Translations under genes and position numbers: made by a program | Shown here: positions 11,638 through 20,959 of the stretch, in pieces | How the letters are laid out: the number at the start of each line of letters is the position of its first letter | Numbering within the stretch: the first letter of the stretch is position 1 | DNA from: Cupriavidus necator N-1 | Lineage (GTDB): Bacteria > Pseudomonadota > Gammaproteobacteria > Burkholderiales > Burkholderiaceae | Length of the DNA: 64,000 nucleotides | Assembly: GCF_000219215.1 (NCBI RefSeq) | Contig: NC_015726.1 | Span: 3,224,001 to 3,288,000 of the forward strand | Reading direction: 5' to 3' | Notes under the pieces: model-generated | What the model was told of the DNA's origin: nothing | What the model saw: only the letters and a program-made list of their open reading frames with translations | Database searches by the model: none

Positions 11638-13962
11638 TTAGCGCTTGGCAGCGGCGTCCACCACGACCAGCGAGGTCATGTTGACGATGCGGCGCACCGT
11701 GGCCGACGGCGTCAGGATGTGCACCGGCGCCTTCACGCCCAGCAGGATCGGCCCGATCGCGACGTTGTTGCCCGCAGCAACCTTGAGCAGGTTGTACGAG
11801 ATATTGGCCGCGTCGATGTTCGGGCACACCAGCAGGTTGGCTTCGCCCTTGAGCGCGCCGTCCGGCACCAGCTGGTCGCGCAGCTTCTGGTCGAGCGCGC
11901 TGTCGCCGTGCATTTCGCCGTCGATCTCCAGGTCCGGGGCGCGATCACGCAGGATGGCGAGGGTTTCGCGCATCTTGCGGGCCGAAGGCGCTTCGGACGA
12001 ACCGAAGTTCGAATGCGACAGCAGCGCGATCTTGGGCTCGATGCCGAAGCGCTTCAGTTCCTCGGCGGCCATCAGCGTGATCTGGGCCAGTTCTTCGGCG
12101 GTCGGGTCGACGTTGACGTGCGTATCCACCAGGAAGATCTGGCGGCCCGGCAGCACCAAGCCGTTCATCGCCGCGTAGACCTTGTTGGTGCCGCCCAGCA
12201 CCTGGTCGATATAGCGCAGGTGCGCCGCAGTGTTGCTGACGGTGCCGCAGATCATGCCGTCGGCCTCGCCCTTCTTGACCAGCATGGCGCCGATCAGCGT
12301 GGTGCGGCGGCGCAGCTCCAGCTTGGCGTACTCGGGCGTGATGCCCTCGCGCGCCATCATGCGGTAGTAGGCGTCGGAGTAGTCGCGGAAGCGCTCGTCG
12401 TGCTCGGGGTTGACCACGGTGAAGTCCACGCCGGCGCGCAGGCGCAGGCCGAAGCGCTCGATGCGGTGCTGCAGCACGGCCGGGCGGCCGATCAGGATCG
12501 GGTTGGCCAGCTTTTCGTCAACGATCACCTGCACCGCGCGTAGCACGCGCTCTTGCTCGCCTTCAGCGAAGACGATGCGCTTCGTCTCCATCTCGACCTT
12601 GCGCGCGGCGGCGTAGATCGGCTTCATCAGCGTGCCCGAGTGGTACACGAACTGCTGCAGCTGCAGGCGGTAGGCGTCCATGTCCTCGATCGGACGGGCG
12701 GCCACGCCGGACTTCATCGCGGCCTCGGCCACGGCCGGCGCCACCTTGACGATCAGGCGCGGGTCGAACGGCTTCGGAATCAGGTACTCGGGGCCGAACG
12801 ACAGGTCCTGGATGCCATAGGCAGTGGCGACGATGTCGCTCTGCTCCTGGCGTGCCAGCTCGGCCAGCGCATTGGCCGCGGCGATTTCCATCTCACGCGT
12901 GATGGTGGTGGCGCCGCAGTCCAGCGCCCCGCGGAAGATGAACGGGAAGCACAGGACGTTATTGACCTGGTTCGGGTAGTCGGTACGGCCGGTGGCCATC
13001 ACCGCGTCCGGGCGCACTTCCTTGACCAGCTCCGGCGCGATTTCCGGGTTCGGGTTGGCCAGGGCCAGCACCAGCGGCTTGTCGGCCATGCGCTGGACCA
13101 TGTCCTGCTTGAGCACGCCAGCGGCGGACAGGCCCAGGAAGATGTCGGCGCCGTCGATCACTTCGGCCAGCTTGCGCTTGTCGGTCTTCTGGCAGAAGCG
13201 CGCCTTTTCCGGGTCCATCAGCTCGGTACGGCCTTCGTAGACCACGCCGGCCAGGTCCGTCACCCAGATGTTCTCGATGGGCAGGCCGATATCGACCAGC
13301 AGGTCCAAGCAGGCCAGCGCGGCCGCGCCGGCGCCCGAGGCTACCAGCTTGACCTTCTTGATGTCCTTGCCGACCACCTTCAGGCCGTTGATGATGGCCG
13401 CGGACACCACGATGGCGGTGCCGTGCTGGTCATCGTGGAAGACGGGGATCTTCATCTTCTCGCGCAGCTTGCGCTCGACGTAGAAGCACTCCGGTGCCTT
13501 GATGTCTTCCAGGTTGATGCCGCCGAAGGTGGGCTCCAGCGCGGCAATGATCTGGACCAGCTTCTCCGGGTCCTTTTCGTCGACCTCGATATCGAACACG
13601 TCGATACCGGCAAACTTCTTGAACAGGCCAGCCTTGCCTTCCATCACCGGCTTGGAAGCCGCGGCGCCAATGTCGCCCAGGCCCAGCACGGCGGTGCCGT
13701 TGGTGATCACCGCGACCAGGTTGCCGCGGGCGGTGTAGCGGAAGGAGTTGGCCGGATCGGAAACGATCTCTTCACAAGCGGCGGCCACGCCCGGCGAATA
13801 GGCCAGGGCCAGGTCGCGCTGGTTCGACAGCGGCTTGGTCGGCGTGACCGAGATCTTGCCGGGGGTGGGAAACTCGTGGTACTCGAGCGCCGCTTTGCGC
13901 AGCGCCTCACGCTGCTGCTGTTTCAGATCGTCTTGGGACGGGGACTGCTGAGGGCTGGTCAT
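11638..13962 (-). CDS. maeB: NADP-dependent malic enzyme with phosphotransacetylase-like domain
   Basis: Oxidatively decarboxylates malate to pyruvate. The 774-aa protein is the long MaeB form. The N-terminal malic enzyme part (about 1-430) has [17 protein letters not shown], the [12 protein letters not shown] block and the [13 protein letters not shown] nucleotide site. The C-terminal about 330 residues resemble phosphate acetyltransferase ([32 protein letters not shown]), which in known MaeB proteins has a regulatory rather than catalytic role. ATG 13962 has GGAAG upstream; the TTG five codons earlier is less likely. The promoter region carries a perfect palindrome. Confidence 0.95.
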   Translation of the reverse strand: MTSPQQSPSQDDLKQQQREALRKAALEYHEFPTPGKISVTPTKPLSNQRDLALAYSPGVAAACEEIVSDPANSFRYTARGNLVAVITNGTAVLGLGDIGAAASKPVMEGKAGLFKKFAGIDVFDIEVDEKDPEKLVQIIAALEPTFGGINLEDIKAPECFYVERKLREKMKIPVFHDDQHGTAIVVSAAIINGLKVVGKDIKKVKLVASGAGAAALACLDLLVDIGLPIENIWVTDLAGVVYEGRTELMDPEKARFCQKTDKRKLAEVIDGADIFLGLSAAGVLKQDMVQRMADKPLVLALANPNPEIAPELVKEVRPDAVMATGRTDYPNQVNNVLCFPFIFRGALDCGATTITREMEIAAANALAELARQEQSDIVATAYGIQDLSFGPEYLIPKPFDPRLIVKVAPAVAEAAMKSGVAARPIEDMDAYRLQLQQFVYHSGTLMKPIYAAARKVEMETKRIVFAEGEQERVLRAVQVIVDEKLANPILIGRPAVLQHRIERFGLRLRAGVDFTVVNPEHDERFRDYSDAYYRMMAREGITPEYAKLELRRRTTLIGAMLVKKGEADGMICGTVSNTAAHLRYIDQVLGGTNKVYAAMNGLVLPGRQIFLVDTHVNVDPTAEELAQITLMAAEELKRFGIEPKIALLSHSNFGSSEAPSARKMRETLAILRDRAPDLEIDGEMHGDSALDQKLRDQLVPDGALKGEANLLVCPNIDAANISYNLLKVAAGNNVAIGPILLGVKAPVHILTPSATVRRIVNMTSLVVVDAAAKR

Positions 13963-14061
13963 CGGCGCATCTTCCAATCGGTGGAGCCGTCATTGACGAG
14001 GCAGGGGACGATCGGCGGACCGGCTCCACGTGCCCGCCCTTCTCTTCCTTTGGAACCCAGC

Positions 14062-14090
14062 ATTTTATATAGTGAAATACTATTTCACAA
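14062..14090 (-). promoter_or_regulatory. maeB promoter with embedded palindromic operator
   Basis: Minus-strand TTGTGA (14090-14085) and TAAAAT (14067-14062) are 17 bases apart. The perfect 17-base palindrome GTGAAATACTATTTCAC (14072-14088) sits between and over these boxes, as expected for a repressor operator. The regulator is not identified. Confidence 0.6.
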
Positions 14091-14102
14091 TAAGCGTTTT
14101 GC

Positions 14103-14130
14103 TTGGGGCACCTTTGCGATTCGGTACAAT
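14103..14130 (+). promoter_or_regulatory. Candidate thiL promoter
   Basis: TTGGGG (14103-14108), 16-base spacer, TACAAT (14125-14130) on the plus strand, leaving a leader of about 230 bases before thiL. It is divergent from and adjacent to the maeB promoter. Confidence 0.4.
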
Positions 14131-14364
14131 ATGCCCCATCCTCCGGGGCAATACCAGCAAGCGTAGCGCCTGCCCGCAGAAGTGGCGCACCGCGTGGCGG
14201 TCATGGCTGTCGAGCGCGGCAGTATCTTGCTGAAATGCCGAGCGCACCCCATCCTGACGCGCTGCGCCGGCGCCGAGGGATTGCCCCGGATCGCCAATCA
14301 TCTTCGCGCAACGCGCAGCCCTTCCGATCCCGTCCACCCGGCGGGGCGGATCTTCCCGACGACG

Positions 14365-15345
14365 ATGTCCCACGCCCAGCCAGCCCAGCTTTCCGAGTTC
14401 GACCTGATCCGCCGCTATTTCACGCGGCCGGTGCGCAAGGCCGCGCTCGGCGTAGGCGATGACTGCGCGCTGATTGAGGGCCGCCCCGGCCATCACCTTG
14501 CCATCAGCACCGATATGCTGGTCAGCGGCCGGCATTTCTTCCCGGACATGGCGCCGCGCGCACTCGGCCACAAGGCGCTGGCCGTGAACCTGTCCGACCT
14601 GGCCGCCATGGGCGCCGAGCCGCGCGCGTTCACACTGGCGCTGGCCCTGCCCGAGGCCGACCCCGCCTGGCTGGCCGAACTGGCCGACGGCATGCTGGCG
14701 CTGGCCGACGCCCACGGCTGCGAACTGGTCGGCGGCGACACCACGCGCGGTCCGCTGACGCTCTCGCTGACGGTGTTCGGCGATGTGCCGCTGCGTGCCG
14801 CGCTGCGCCGCGACGCCGCCCGGCCCGGCGACGATATCTGGATTTCCGGCACGCTTGGCGACGCCCGCCTGGCGCTGGGCGACTGCCGCGGCGAATGGCT
14901 GCTGCCGGAGCCCGAGTTCAGCCAGGTGCGCCCGCGCATGGACACGCCCACGCCACGCGTGGCACTGGGCATGGCCCTGCGCGGCATGGCGCATGCCGCA
15001 CTCGACATCTCCGACGGCCTGGTCGGCGACCTGGGCCATATCCTGGAACGCTCGCAAGTCGGCGCGCTGGTCGACGTCGATGCGCTGCCGCGCTCGGCGG
15101 TGCTGGCCGGCCAGCCGGACGCGATCCAGCGTGAATGCGTGCTGGCCGGCGGCGACGACTACGAGCTGTGCTTCACTGCGCCCGCCGGCAACCGCGACGC
15201 CATTGCGGCGATCAGCGAACGCCTGGCGCTGCCGCTCACACGTGTCGGCGCGATCACGCCCGAGCCCGGCCTGCGGCTGGTCGACGGTGCCGGCAACCCG
15301 ACCCGGTACGAAGGCGCCAGCTTCGACCATTTCGCTGCCCCCTGA
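14365..15345 (+). CDS. thiL: Thiamine-monophosphate kinase
   Basis: Phosphorylates thiamine monophosphate to the active diphosphate. The 326-aa protein starts MSHAQPAQLSEFDLIRRYF, which contains the family N-terminus (SEFDLIRRYF). Key blocks are GVGDDCALIE (metal/ATP site), ISTDMLVSGRHF, KALAVNLSDLAAMGAEP, LVGGDTTRGPL and ALDISDGLVGDL near residue 215. Start ATG 14365 is chosen because the sequence before it has no similarity to ThiL. It is followed by pgpA on the same strand. Confidence 0.94.
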   Translation: MSHAQPAQLSEFDLIRRYFTRPVRKAALGVGDDCALIEGRPGHHLAISTDMLVSGRHFFPDMAPRALGHKALAVNLSDLAAMGAEPRAFTLALALPEADPAWLAELADGMLALADAHGCELVGGDTTRGPLTLSLTVFGDVPLRAALRRDAARPGDDIWISGTLGDARLALGDCRGEWLLPEPEFSQVRPRMDTPTPRVALGMALRGMAHAALDISDGLVGDLGHILERSQVGALVDVDALPRSAVLAGQPDAIQRECVLAGGDDYELCFTAPAGNRDAIAAISERLALPLTRVGAITPEPGLRLVDGAGNPTRYEGASFDHFAAP

Positions 15346-15471
15346 CACCGGGTCACAGGCATGTCATGATGCCGGCATCGGCGCGCTGCGCGGGCGCGGG
15401 AGTCCCGCAGGCATGGCAGTGCAAGCCGGCCATAACCATAAGCAGTAACTGCATCACACGAGCCAACTTTG

Positions 15472-16038
15472 ATGTCCACCTTCCCTCCCGGGGCCGCGCC
15501 GCGCGACCCCGCCCTGACCCTGGAAGCCGGCCAGACCGTCAAGGTCACGCGCCCGAGCGCGCGCTTCATGCTGGCCCATCCGGCCCACCTGATCGCCTTC
15601 GGCTTCGGCTCGGGCCTGTCGCCCGTTGGGCCGGGCACGGTCGGCACGCTCTACGGCTGGCTGTCGTTCGTGGTGATTTCGCTGTGGATCGCGCCCACCA
15701 CCTGGCTGTGGATCATCGCCGGCGGCTTCCTGGTCGGCCTGTGGGCGTGCGCGCGCACGGCGCGCGACATGGGCGTGCACGACCATGGCAGCATGGTCTG
15801 GGACGAGATCGTTGCCTTCTGGCTGGTGCTGGCCTTTGTCATGCCGACCGGCTTCTGGGGGCAGTTTGCCGCCTTCCTGTGGTTCCGGCTGTTCGACATC
15901 GCCAAGCCGGCGCCAATCGGCCACTATGACCGCACGCTCAAGGGCCCGGGCCTGCGCGGCGGCTTTGGCGTGATGTTCGACGACATCTTCGCGGCCTTCT
16001 ATACGCTGCTGGTGTTTGCGCTGTGGCGCTCGTTCTGA
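15472..16038 (+). CDS. pgpA: Phosphatidylglycerophosphatase A
   Basis: Inner-membrane phosphatase that makes phosphatidylglycerol from its phosphate. The 188-aa protein has the PgpA motif FGFGSGLSPVGPGTVGTLYG around residues 40-60, then several hydrophobic membrane segments, and the acidic VWDEIVAFWLV (around 107-117) that contributes to metal binding. ATG 15472 is taken; a TTG lies one codon upstream. The thiL-pgpA-cinA order is widespread in proteobacteria. Confidence 0.94.
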   Translation: MSTFPPGAAPRDPALTLEAGQTVKVTRPSARFMLAHPAHLIAFGFGSGLSPVGPGTVGTLYGWLSFVVISLWIAPTTWLWIIAGGFLVGLWACARTARDMGVHDHGSMVWDEIVAFWLVLAFVMPTGFWGQFAAFLWFRLFDIAKPAPIGHYDRTLKGPGLRGGFGVMFDDIFAAFYTLLVFALWRSF

Positions 16039-16095
16039 GCCACGCATCGCCAGCCATGACAAGCTGATTCCCCCCAAAACTACCCTGTATCCACC

Positions 16096-16593
16096 ATGTC
16101 TGTCAGCCGCCTGCTCGACCAGCTCGCCATCCAGGCCGGCGTCGCCCTTGCCGACAAATCCCTGATGCTGGCCACTGCCGAATCCTGCACCGGCGGGCTG
16201 GTGGCTGCCGCCATTACCGATGTATCCGGCTCGTCCGGCTGGTTCGAGCGCGGCTTCGTCACCTATTCCAATGAGGCCAAGTCCACCATGCTGGGCGTGC
16301 CCGCCAAGCTGATCCGCGACCACGGCGCGGTCAGCGAGGAAGTGGCGCGCGCCATGGCCGAAGGCGCGCTGCTCAACAGCCGCGCTCAGGTGGCGCTGTC
16401 CGTCACCGGCGTGGCCGGCCCCAACGGCGGCACCCCGGAAAAGCCGGTGGGCATGGTCTGCTTCGGCTGGAGCAACCGCATTACCACGCATACCGAGACC
16501 CAGCGCTTTCGCGGCGACCGCGGCCAGATCCGCCGGCAGGCGGCCGAGCATGCCATGCGGGGGCTGCTGGAGCTGATCCGGAACGAGGCCTGA
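16096..16593 (+). CDS. pncC: Nicotinamide-nucleotide amidohydrolase (CinA C-terminal domain)
   Basis: 165-aa stand-alone CinA C-terminal-type protein, a family that deamidates nicotinamide mononucleotide to nicotinate mononucleotide in pyridine-nucleotide recycling. Visible signatures: MLATAESCTGGLVAAAIT (residues about 27-44, with the catalytic Ser-Cys-Thr region) and ALSVTGVAGPNGG (about 98-110). It lacks the N-terminal molybdopterin-like domain of full CinA, as in E. coli PncC. It is the last gene of the thiL-pgpA-pncC run and is followed by a strong terminator. Confidence 0.92.
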   Translation: MSVSRLLDQLAIQAGVALADKSLMLATAESCTGGLVAAAITDVSGSSGWFERGFVTYSNEAKSTMLGVPAKLIRDHGAVSEEVARAMAEGALLNSRAQVALSVTGVAGPNGGTPEKPVGMVCFGWSNRITTHTETQRFRGDRGQIRRQAAEHAMRGLLELIRNEA

Positions 16594-16621
16594 AGCCGGC
16601 GGCCGGCAACCTCCGCCCAGT

Positions 16622-16655
16622 AAAAAACCGCGCCGTCTCCGGCGCGGTTTTTTTT
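16622..16655. terminator. Bidirectional intrinsic terminator, pncC / pyrF
   Basis: AAACCGCGCC / GGCGCGGTTT inverted repeat with flanking A- and T-runs between convergent genes. Confidence 0.9.
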
Positions 16656-16667
16656 CTGTGCCCGGCC

Positions 16668-17486
16668 TCAGCCGTGGCGATAGCGATTGATAGTCTCGCG
16701 CGTCTGCAGCGCGACATTGCGCGCCGCAGACGCAAAATCCTTCTCGCGGCTGGCGTAAAGGATGGCGCGCGACGAGTTGATCATCATGCCAGTGCCGTCC
16801 GCGGTGCGCCCCGCCTTGACCGTGGCCTCGATGTCGCCACCCTGGGCGCCGATGCCCGGGATCAGCAGCGGCATGTCGCCGACGATCTGGCGCACGCGCG
16901 CAATTTCGTTGGGGAAGGTCGCGCCGACCACCAGGCCCATCTGGCCGGTGGTGTTCCAGCGCTCGCGCGCAGCCTCGGCCACCAGCTGGTACAGCGGCTT
17001 GCCGTCGACCTGCAGGAACTGCACGTCCGAGCCGCCCGGATTGGAGGTGCGGCACAGCACGATTACGCCGCGGTTCGGGTAGGCCAGGTAGGGCTGCATC
17101 GAATCGAAGCCCATGTACGGGCTGACCGTGACCGCGTCAGCCCTGTACCGCTCGAAGGCCTCCAGCGCGTAATGCTCGGCGGTCGAGCCGATGTCGCCGC
17201 GCTTGGCGTCCAGGATCACCGGGATGCCGGGGTGGGCGTCGTGGATATAGTGGATCAGCTGCTCGAGCTGGTCTTCGGCGCGCTGCGAGTGGAAGTACGC
17301 AATCTGCGGCTTGAAGGCACAGACCAGGTCGGCGGTGGCGTCAACGATCTCGCGGCAGAACGAAAAGATGGCGCCGCCCGCCCCGGTCAGGGACAGCGGC
17401 AGCTTCTGCGGGTCAGGGTCGAGCCCGACGCACAGGAGGGAATCGTTGCGCTGCCAGGCGGCAGCAAGCTGCTCGGTGAAAGTCAT
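16668..17486 (-). CDS. pyrF: Orotidine 5'-phosphate decarboxylase (group 2)
   Basis: Last step of UMP synthesis. The 272-aa protein belongs to the longer group 2 OMP decarboxylases. It has [14 protein letters not shown] at the start, [17 protein letters not shown], and the catalytic [15 protein letters not shown] around residue 98. [12 protein letters not shown] and [14 protein letters not shown] form the phosphate site. ATG 17486 is the start that gives the family N-terminus [18 protein letters not shown]; the upstream frame is non-homologous. Confidence 0.96.
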   Translation of the reverse strand: MTFTEQLAAAWQRNDSLLCVGLDPDPQKLPLSLTGAGGAIFSFCREIVDATADLVCAFKPQIAYFHSQRAEDQLEQLIHYIHDAHPGIPVILDAKRGDIGSTAEHYALEAFERYRADAVTVSPYMGFDSMQPYLAYPNRGVIVLCRTSNPGGSDVQFLQVDGKPLYQLVAEAARERWNTTGQMGLVVGATFPNEIARVRQIVGDMPLLIPGIGAQGGDIEATVKAGRTADGTGMMINSSRAILYASREKDFASAARNVALQTRETINRYRHG

Positions 17487-17673
17487 GGGTACTCGGAATA
17501 TCCTGGTGGCGCCGGCGCCCCATTGGCCGCGACCGGCGCGGTTGGCCGCAGCGGCGTGAAAACCTCTCACCCCTGCAGCATATGTCGCTTCCGGCAATTT
17601 TACCCGCTGCGTGCTATCGTTTTGCGCTTCCTCTCAAAACAAAGCGCGGCATGACGCACAGCCGCGCCCCGTC

Positions 17674-18573
17674 ATGTCTCTCGATCGCCGCGGTATCTTC
17701 CTGCTTGTCGTGCTCACCCTTGCCTGGGGCATCAACTGGCCCATCATGAAGGTAGGCGTAGCGCACTTTCCGGCACTGGGCTTCCGCATGCTGTGCATGG
17801 CGGGCGGGCTGGTGGCGCTGGGGCTGGCGCTGCGGCTGCGCGGCGATTCGCTGGCCGTGCCGCGGCGCGAATGGGGCACGGTGGTCCGCCTGGCCATTCC
17901 CAACATGGTGATCTGGCACCTGTTTGCGATCTGCGCGGTCAAGATGCTGTCCTCGGGCCGCGCCGCCATCCTGGGCTACACCATGCCGATCTGGGCAGTG
18001 GTCTGGGGCCTGGTGTTCTTCCGCGAACGCATTGGCGCCTGGGCCTGGCTGGGCATCGGCTGCGCGCTGGCCGGCACGGTGCTGCTGCTTTCCGGCGAGA
18101 TCACCGCGCTGACCGGCAGCCCGGCCGGCACGCTGCTGATGCTGCTGGCCGCGGCCGGCTGGGGCTTCGGCACCCAGCTGATGAAGCGCACCCAGACCGA
18201 CGTGCCCATCGGCGCCATGACGTTCTGGATGCTGGCCGTGACCCTGCCCTTCCTGGCGGCCGGTTCGCTGCTGCTGGAAGACGGCTGGCGCATGCCCACG
18301 GCCATCGAATGGGGCGCCATCGCCTACAACGCGGTGGTGGTCTTCGCCTTCTGCCACCTGGTCTGGTTCGGGCTGGCGCGCAGCCTGCCGCCGGTGGTAT
18401 CGAGCCTGTCGATCATGTTCATCCCGGTGGTCGGCGTGTTCTCGGGCATGTGGATGCTGGGCGAGCAGCCGCACTGGCAGGATTACGCGGCGATCGTGCT
18501 GATGTTCCTGGCGCTGTCCTCGGTGATGCTGGCGCCGCTGCTGTGGCGCCGGCTGCAGGGCGTGCTGGGCTGA
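17674..18573 (+). CDS. EamA/DMT-superfamily transporter
   Basis: 299-aa integral membrane protein with about ten hydrophobic helices arranged as two EamA repeats (residues about 5-135 and 145-290). TLAWGINWPIMKVGVAHFPA is the usual first-helix pattern. Family members export amino acids, purines or other metabolites; the substrate is not predictable here. ATG 17674 gives a cytoplasmic start MSLDRRG just before helix 1. It is divergent from pyrF and stands alone. Confidence 0.87.
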   Translation: MSLDRRGIFLLVVLTLAWGINWPIMKVGVAHFPALGFRMLCMAGGLVALGLALRLRGDSLAVPRREWGTVVRLAIPNMVIWHLFAICAVKMLSSGRAAILGYTMPIWAVVWGLVFFRERIGAWAWLGIGCALAGTVLLLSGEITALTGSPAGTLLMLLAAAGWGFGTQLMKRTQTDVPIGAMTFWMLAVTLPFLAAGSLLLEDGWRMPTAIEWGAIAYNAVVVFAFCHLVWFGLARSLPPVVSSLSIMFIPVVGVFSGMWMLGEQPHWQDYAAIVLMFLALSSVMLAPLLWRRLQGVLG

Positions 18574-19156
18574 TCGCCGGGTGGGCGCGCCCCCCGGTCG
18601 TGAGAGGGCAACAGCGGGCCGTGTGCGCGGAGATTTCACTTAACAAGCCACCCAACGTTGGGCTACACTCGCGGCCATCACAATCCCGGAGAAATTACGT
18701 GGGCAGTAGCATCGGGTGTTCGAGTTGCCGCAGCAGCGCTGCGACCTCTGCGAATGCCATGTCACTGCGGGCTGCGTAACGACGACCCGCCCGGAGCACC
18801 CGGCTCCGCGCCTCGTCGGCCTCGCCCGCAGCAGAACTGCGGGCGAGTGTCTTTCCGTGCCACCGGCGGCGCCATCCATGCGCGCCGCACCGCGTGCGGA
18901 TTTTCCCTCTCCCGGCTAGCCAGCCAACCCAGGCAAACGCCATCGCCTTGTACCGCCCGCCGAGTCCGTTGCGTCCGGCAGCCGCGGTACAGCGCGATCA
19001 CGCTTGCCCGTGGCCCGGCCCTGGCAGGGCGCCTTCCGGCGTCTCGCCAGGCCATGCAGGGCATGACGGACTACCTGGGAATGCGGCGAGCCGCCTGCGC
19101 TTGTCTTCGCGCTTGTCTTTGTTTTTCGTCGCAATCAGCAATAAGGAATCCCGGGG
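18574..19156 (+). other. corA leader region with several hairpins
   Basis: 583 bases without a convincing gene. A promoter-like pair is near the left end, and four perfect short stem-loops follow: 18729-18743, 18792-18808, 18821-18847 (11-bp stem CTCGCCCGCAG, 5-base loop) and 18885-18899 (CCGCAC CGC GTGCGG followed by ATTTT). A short minus-strand frame (18695-18943) was considered and not accepted. A long structured leader for the magnesium transporter is the simplest reading. Confidence 0.5.
18640..18669 (+). promoter_or_regulatory. Candidate corA promoter
   Basis: TTAACA (18640-18645), 18-base spacer, TACACT (18664-18669). It would give a leader of about 480 bases before corA. Confidence 0.4.
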
Positions 19157-20122
19157 ATGATCAACCTGTTCGTCCTGCAGAAAGGCCGGCTTGCCCAGGA
19201 GCAGGTCGACGAGCGCAATGAGCTGCTGCAGCACAAGCCGATCTGGATCGATGTCGTCAATCCCGACGACGAGGAACTGAACTGGATCAAGGAAGCCTAT
19301 GGCGTTGCCCTTCCCGAACTGGAGGACCTGGGCGACCTGGAAGCGTCCGCGCGATATTTCGAGGGCGAGGACGAGAATATCCATATCCGCACCGACTTCC
19401 TGCTGGACGAGGAAGAGGCCTTATCGCGCAACGTGCGCGTGGCTTTCGTGCTCACGCGCGACGTACTGTTCTCCATCCACGACGAAGACCTGCCGGTGTT
19501 CCGGCTGGTGCGGCTGCGCGCGCGTATGCGCCCGGGCTCGGTGCGCAATGCCAAGGACGTGCTGATGGACCTGTACGCGACCGACGCCGAATATTCCGCC
19601 GACTCGATCGAGGAAATCTACGAGCGGCTTGAAGAAGCGAGCCGCCGCGTATTGGCCGAGAACGTGACCGATGCCGCCGCCGCCGACGTGCTGGAAACCA
19701 TCGCCCGCGAGGAAGACTTGAACGGGCGCATCCGCCGCAACGTGATGGACACGCGCCGCGCGGTGTCCTTCCTGATGCGCAGCCAGTTGCTGTCGGCCGA
19801 GCAGCAGGACGAGGCCCGCCAGATCCTGCGCGACATCGACTCGATCGAGAACCACACCGCGTTCCTGTTCGACAAGATCAACTTCCTGATGGACGCGACC
19901 GTCGGTTTCATCAACATCAACCAGAACAAGATCATCAAACTGTTCTCGGTGGTGTCGGTGGCGCTGATGCCGCCCACGCTAATCGCCAGCATCTATGGCA
20001 TGAACTTCAAGTTCATGCCGGAGCTGGACTGGGCCGCGGGCTATCCGTGGGCGATTGCGCTGATGGCGGTGTCGGCGGCGATTCCGCTGGTGTATTTCCG
20101 CAGGAAGGGCTGGCTGAGCTGA
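19157..20122 (+). CDS. corA: Magnesium/cobalt transporter CorA
   Basis: Pentameric inner-membrane Mg2+ channel. The 321-aa protein has a large cytoplasmic N-terminal domain (residues 1-260) and two C-terminal helices. The signature YGMNF (GMN selectivity loop) lies near residue 281 between them. The last residues FRRKGWLS form the usual positive tail. AAGGAAT precedes ATG 19157. The unusually long upstream region with hairpins suggests leader-level control. Confidence 0.95.
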   Translation: MINLFVLQKGRLAQEQVDERNELLQHKPIWIDVVNPDDEELNWIKEAYGVALPELEDLGDLEASARYFEGEDENIHIRTDFLLDEEEALSRNVRVAFVLTRDVLFSIHDEDLPVFRLVRLRARMRPGSVRNAKDVLMDLYATDAEYSADSIEEIYERLEEASRRVLAENVTDAAAADVLETIAREEDLNGRIRRNVMDTRRAVSFLMRSQLLSAEQQDEARQILRDIDSIENHTAFLFDKINFLMDATVGFININQNKIIKLFSVVSVALMPPTLIASIYGMNFKFMPELDWAAGYPWAIALMAVSAAIPLVYFRRKGWLS

Positions 20123-20145
20123 GGCGCTGAATCTGCCGCTGCCTC

Positions 20146-20177
20146 GCTCCCCTCTCCCGCGCGCGGGAGAGGGGAGC
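20146..20177. repeat. REP-like perfect palindrome
   Basis: A perfect 32-base palindrome: 16 bases GCTCCCCTCTCCCGCG followed by their exact complement. It lies between convergent corA and mtgA. There is no T-run, so it looks more like an extragenic palindromic repeat than a classical terminator, though it may stop transcription both ways. Confidence 0.7.
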
Positions 20178-20183
20178 AAACCC

Positions 20184-20942
20184 TCAGTCGGGCAGCGTGG
20201 CTGCCCCCATCCGCCGCGCGATGATGCCCGCCTTGGCGCGGAAGTTCACGCGCACGTTGGCGCAGTACTCCTTCTTGTCGAAGCACTTGGGCGCAGGCAG
20301 CGCCGCGGCCAGGCGCGCGGACTGGCCCACGCTGAGCTTGTCCGCGCCGGTGCGGAAGTAGTGCTGCGCCGCGGCCTGCGCGCCGAACACGCCCTCGCCC
20401 CACTCCACCGAATTCAGGTAGATCTCGTAGATGCGCTGCTTGTCCAGCCAGAACTCGAGCATCCACGTGATGGCCAGTTCCTGGCCCTTGCGCAGGTAGT
20501 GCTGCTCGGACGACAGGAACAGGTTCTTGGCCAGCTGCTGCGTGATGGTGGAACCGCCGCGCACGATGCGCCCGCGCTTCTTGTTGCGCTCCCACGCATC
20601 GAGCATGGCATCGAGCTCATAGCCGGGGTGGTTGACGAAGTCGGCATCCTCGCTGGCGATCACCGCGCGCTTGAGGTTGCGCGAGATGCGGTCGTAAGGC
20701 ACCCATTGCCGGTCGAGGCCGCAGTTCCAGACGTTGATGCCGCACAGGCGCCAGCGCTCGGCGCGCATGAAGGTGGTGGTGGTCGGGTTGATGTACTGCC
20801 ACGAGGCGATCTGCACGAAGAAGTACAGCTGCATCGCCACCACGCCCGCGGCCACGCAGCCGAGCAGGTAGCCCAGCCAGCGCACCGGGTTGAACACGGC
20901 ACGGGCCGGCGCGGCGCTGGCCGTGCGGTTGCGGTTGGCCAC
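20184..20942 (-). CDS. mtgA: Monofunctional peptidoglycan glycosyltransferase
   Basis: Polymerises lipid II into glycan strands at the inner membrane. The 252-aa protein has one N-terminal membrane helix ([20 protein letters not shown]) and the GT51 domain with motif 1 [14 protein letters not shown] (catalytic Glu), motif 2 [14 protein letters not shown] and motif 3 [14 protein letters not shown]. The chosen start is GTG 20942, 17 bases after the aroE stop; no ATG lies before the membrane helix in this frame. The much longer open frame reading into aroE is an artefact. aroE and tonB are upstream in the same direction. Confidence 0.92.
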   Translation of the reverse strand: MANRNRTASAAPARAVFNPVRWLGYLLGCVAAGVVAMQLYFFVQIASWQYINPTTTTFMRAERWRLCGINVWNCGLDRQWVPYDRISRNLKRAVIASEDADFVNHPGYELDAMLDAWERNKKRGRIVRGGSTITQQLAKNLFLSSEQHYLRKGQELAITWMLEFWLDKQRIYEIYLNSVEWGEGVFGAQAAAQHYFRTGADKLSVGQSARLAAALPAPKCFDKKEYCANVRVNFRAKAGIIARRMGAATLPD

Positions 20943-20959
20943 GGCTGGCGGCGCCCCGG

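Larger units (their letters stand above)
13963..14364. other. Divergent maeB-thiL control region
   Basis: 402 bases between divergent starts. Its AT-rich centre (14060-14130) contains both candidate promoters and the 17-base palindrome. The thiL-side half (14131-14364) is an open frame in phase with thiL but has no ThiL similarity, so it is treated as leader. No thiamine riboswitch was recognised. Confidence 0.55.

Noticed and set aside
18695..18943. Minus-strand open frame of 82 codons in the corA leader
   Set aside because: The C-terminal part looks protein-like, but there is no ribosome site or recognised family, and the strand opposes a better-supported leader.
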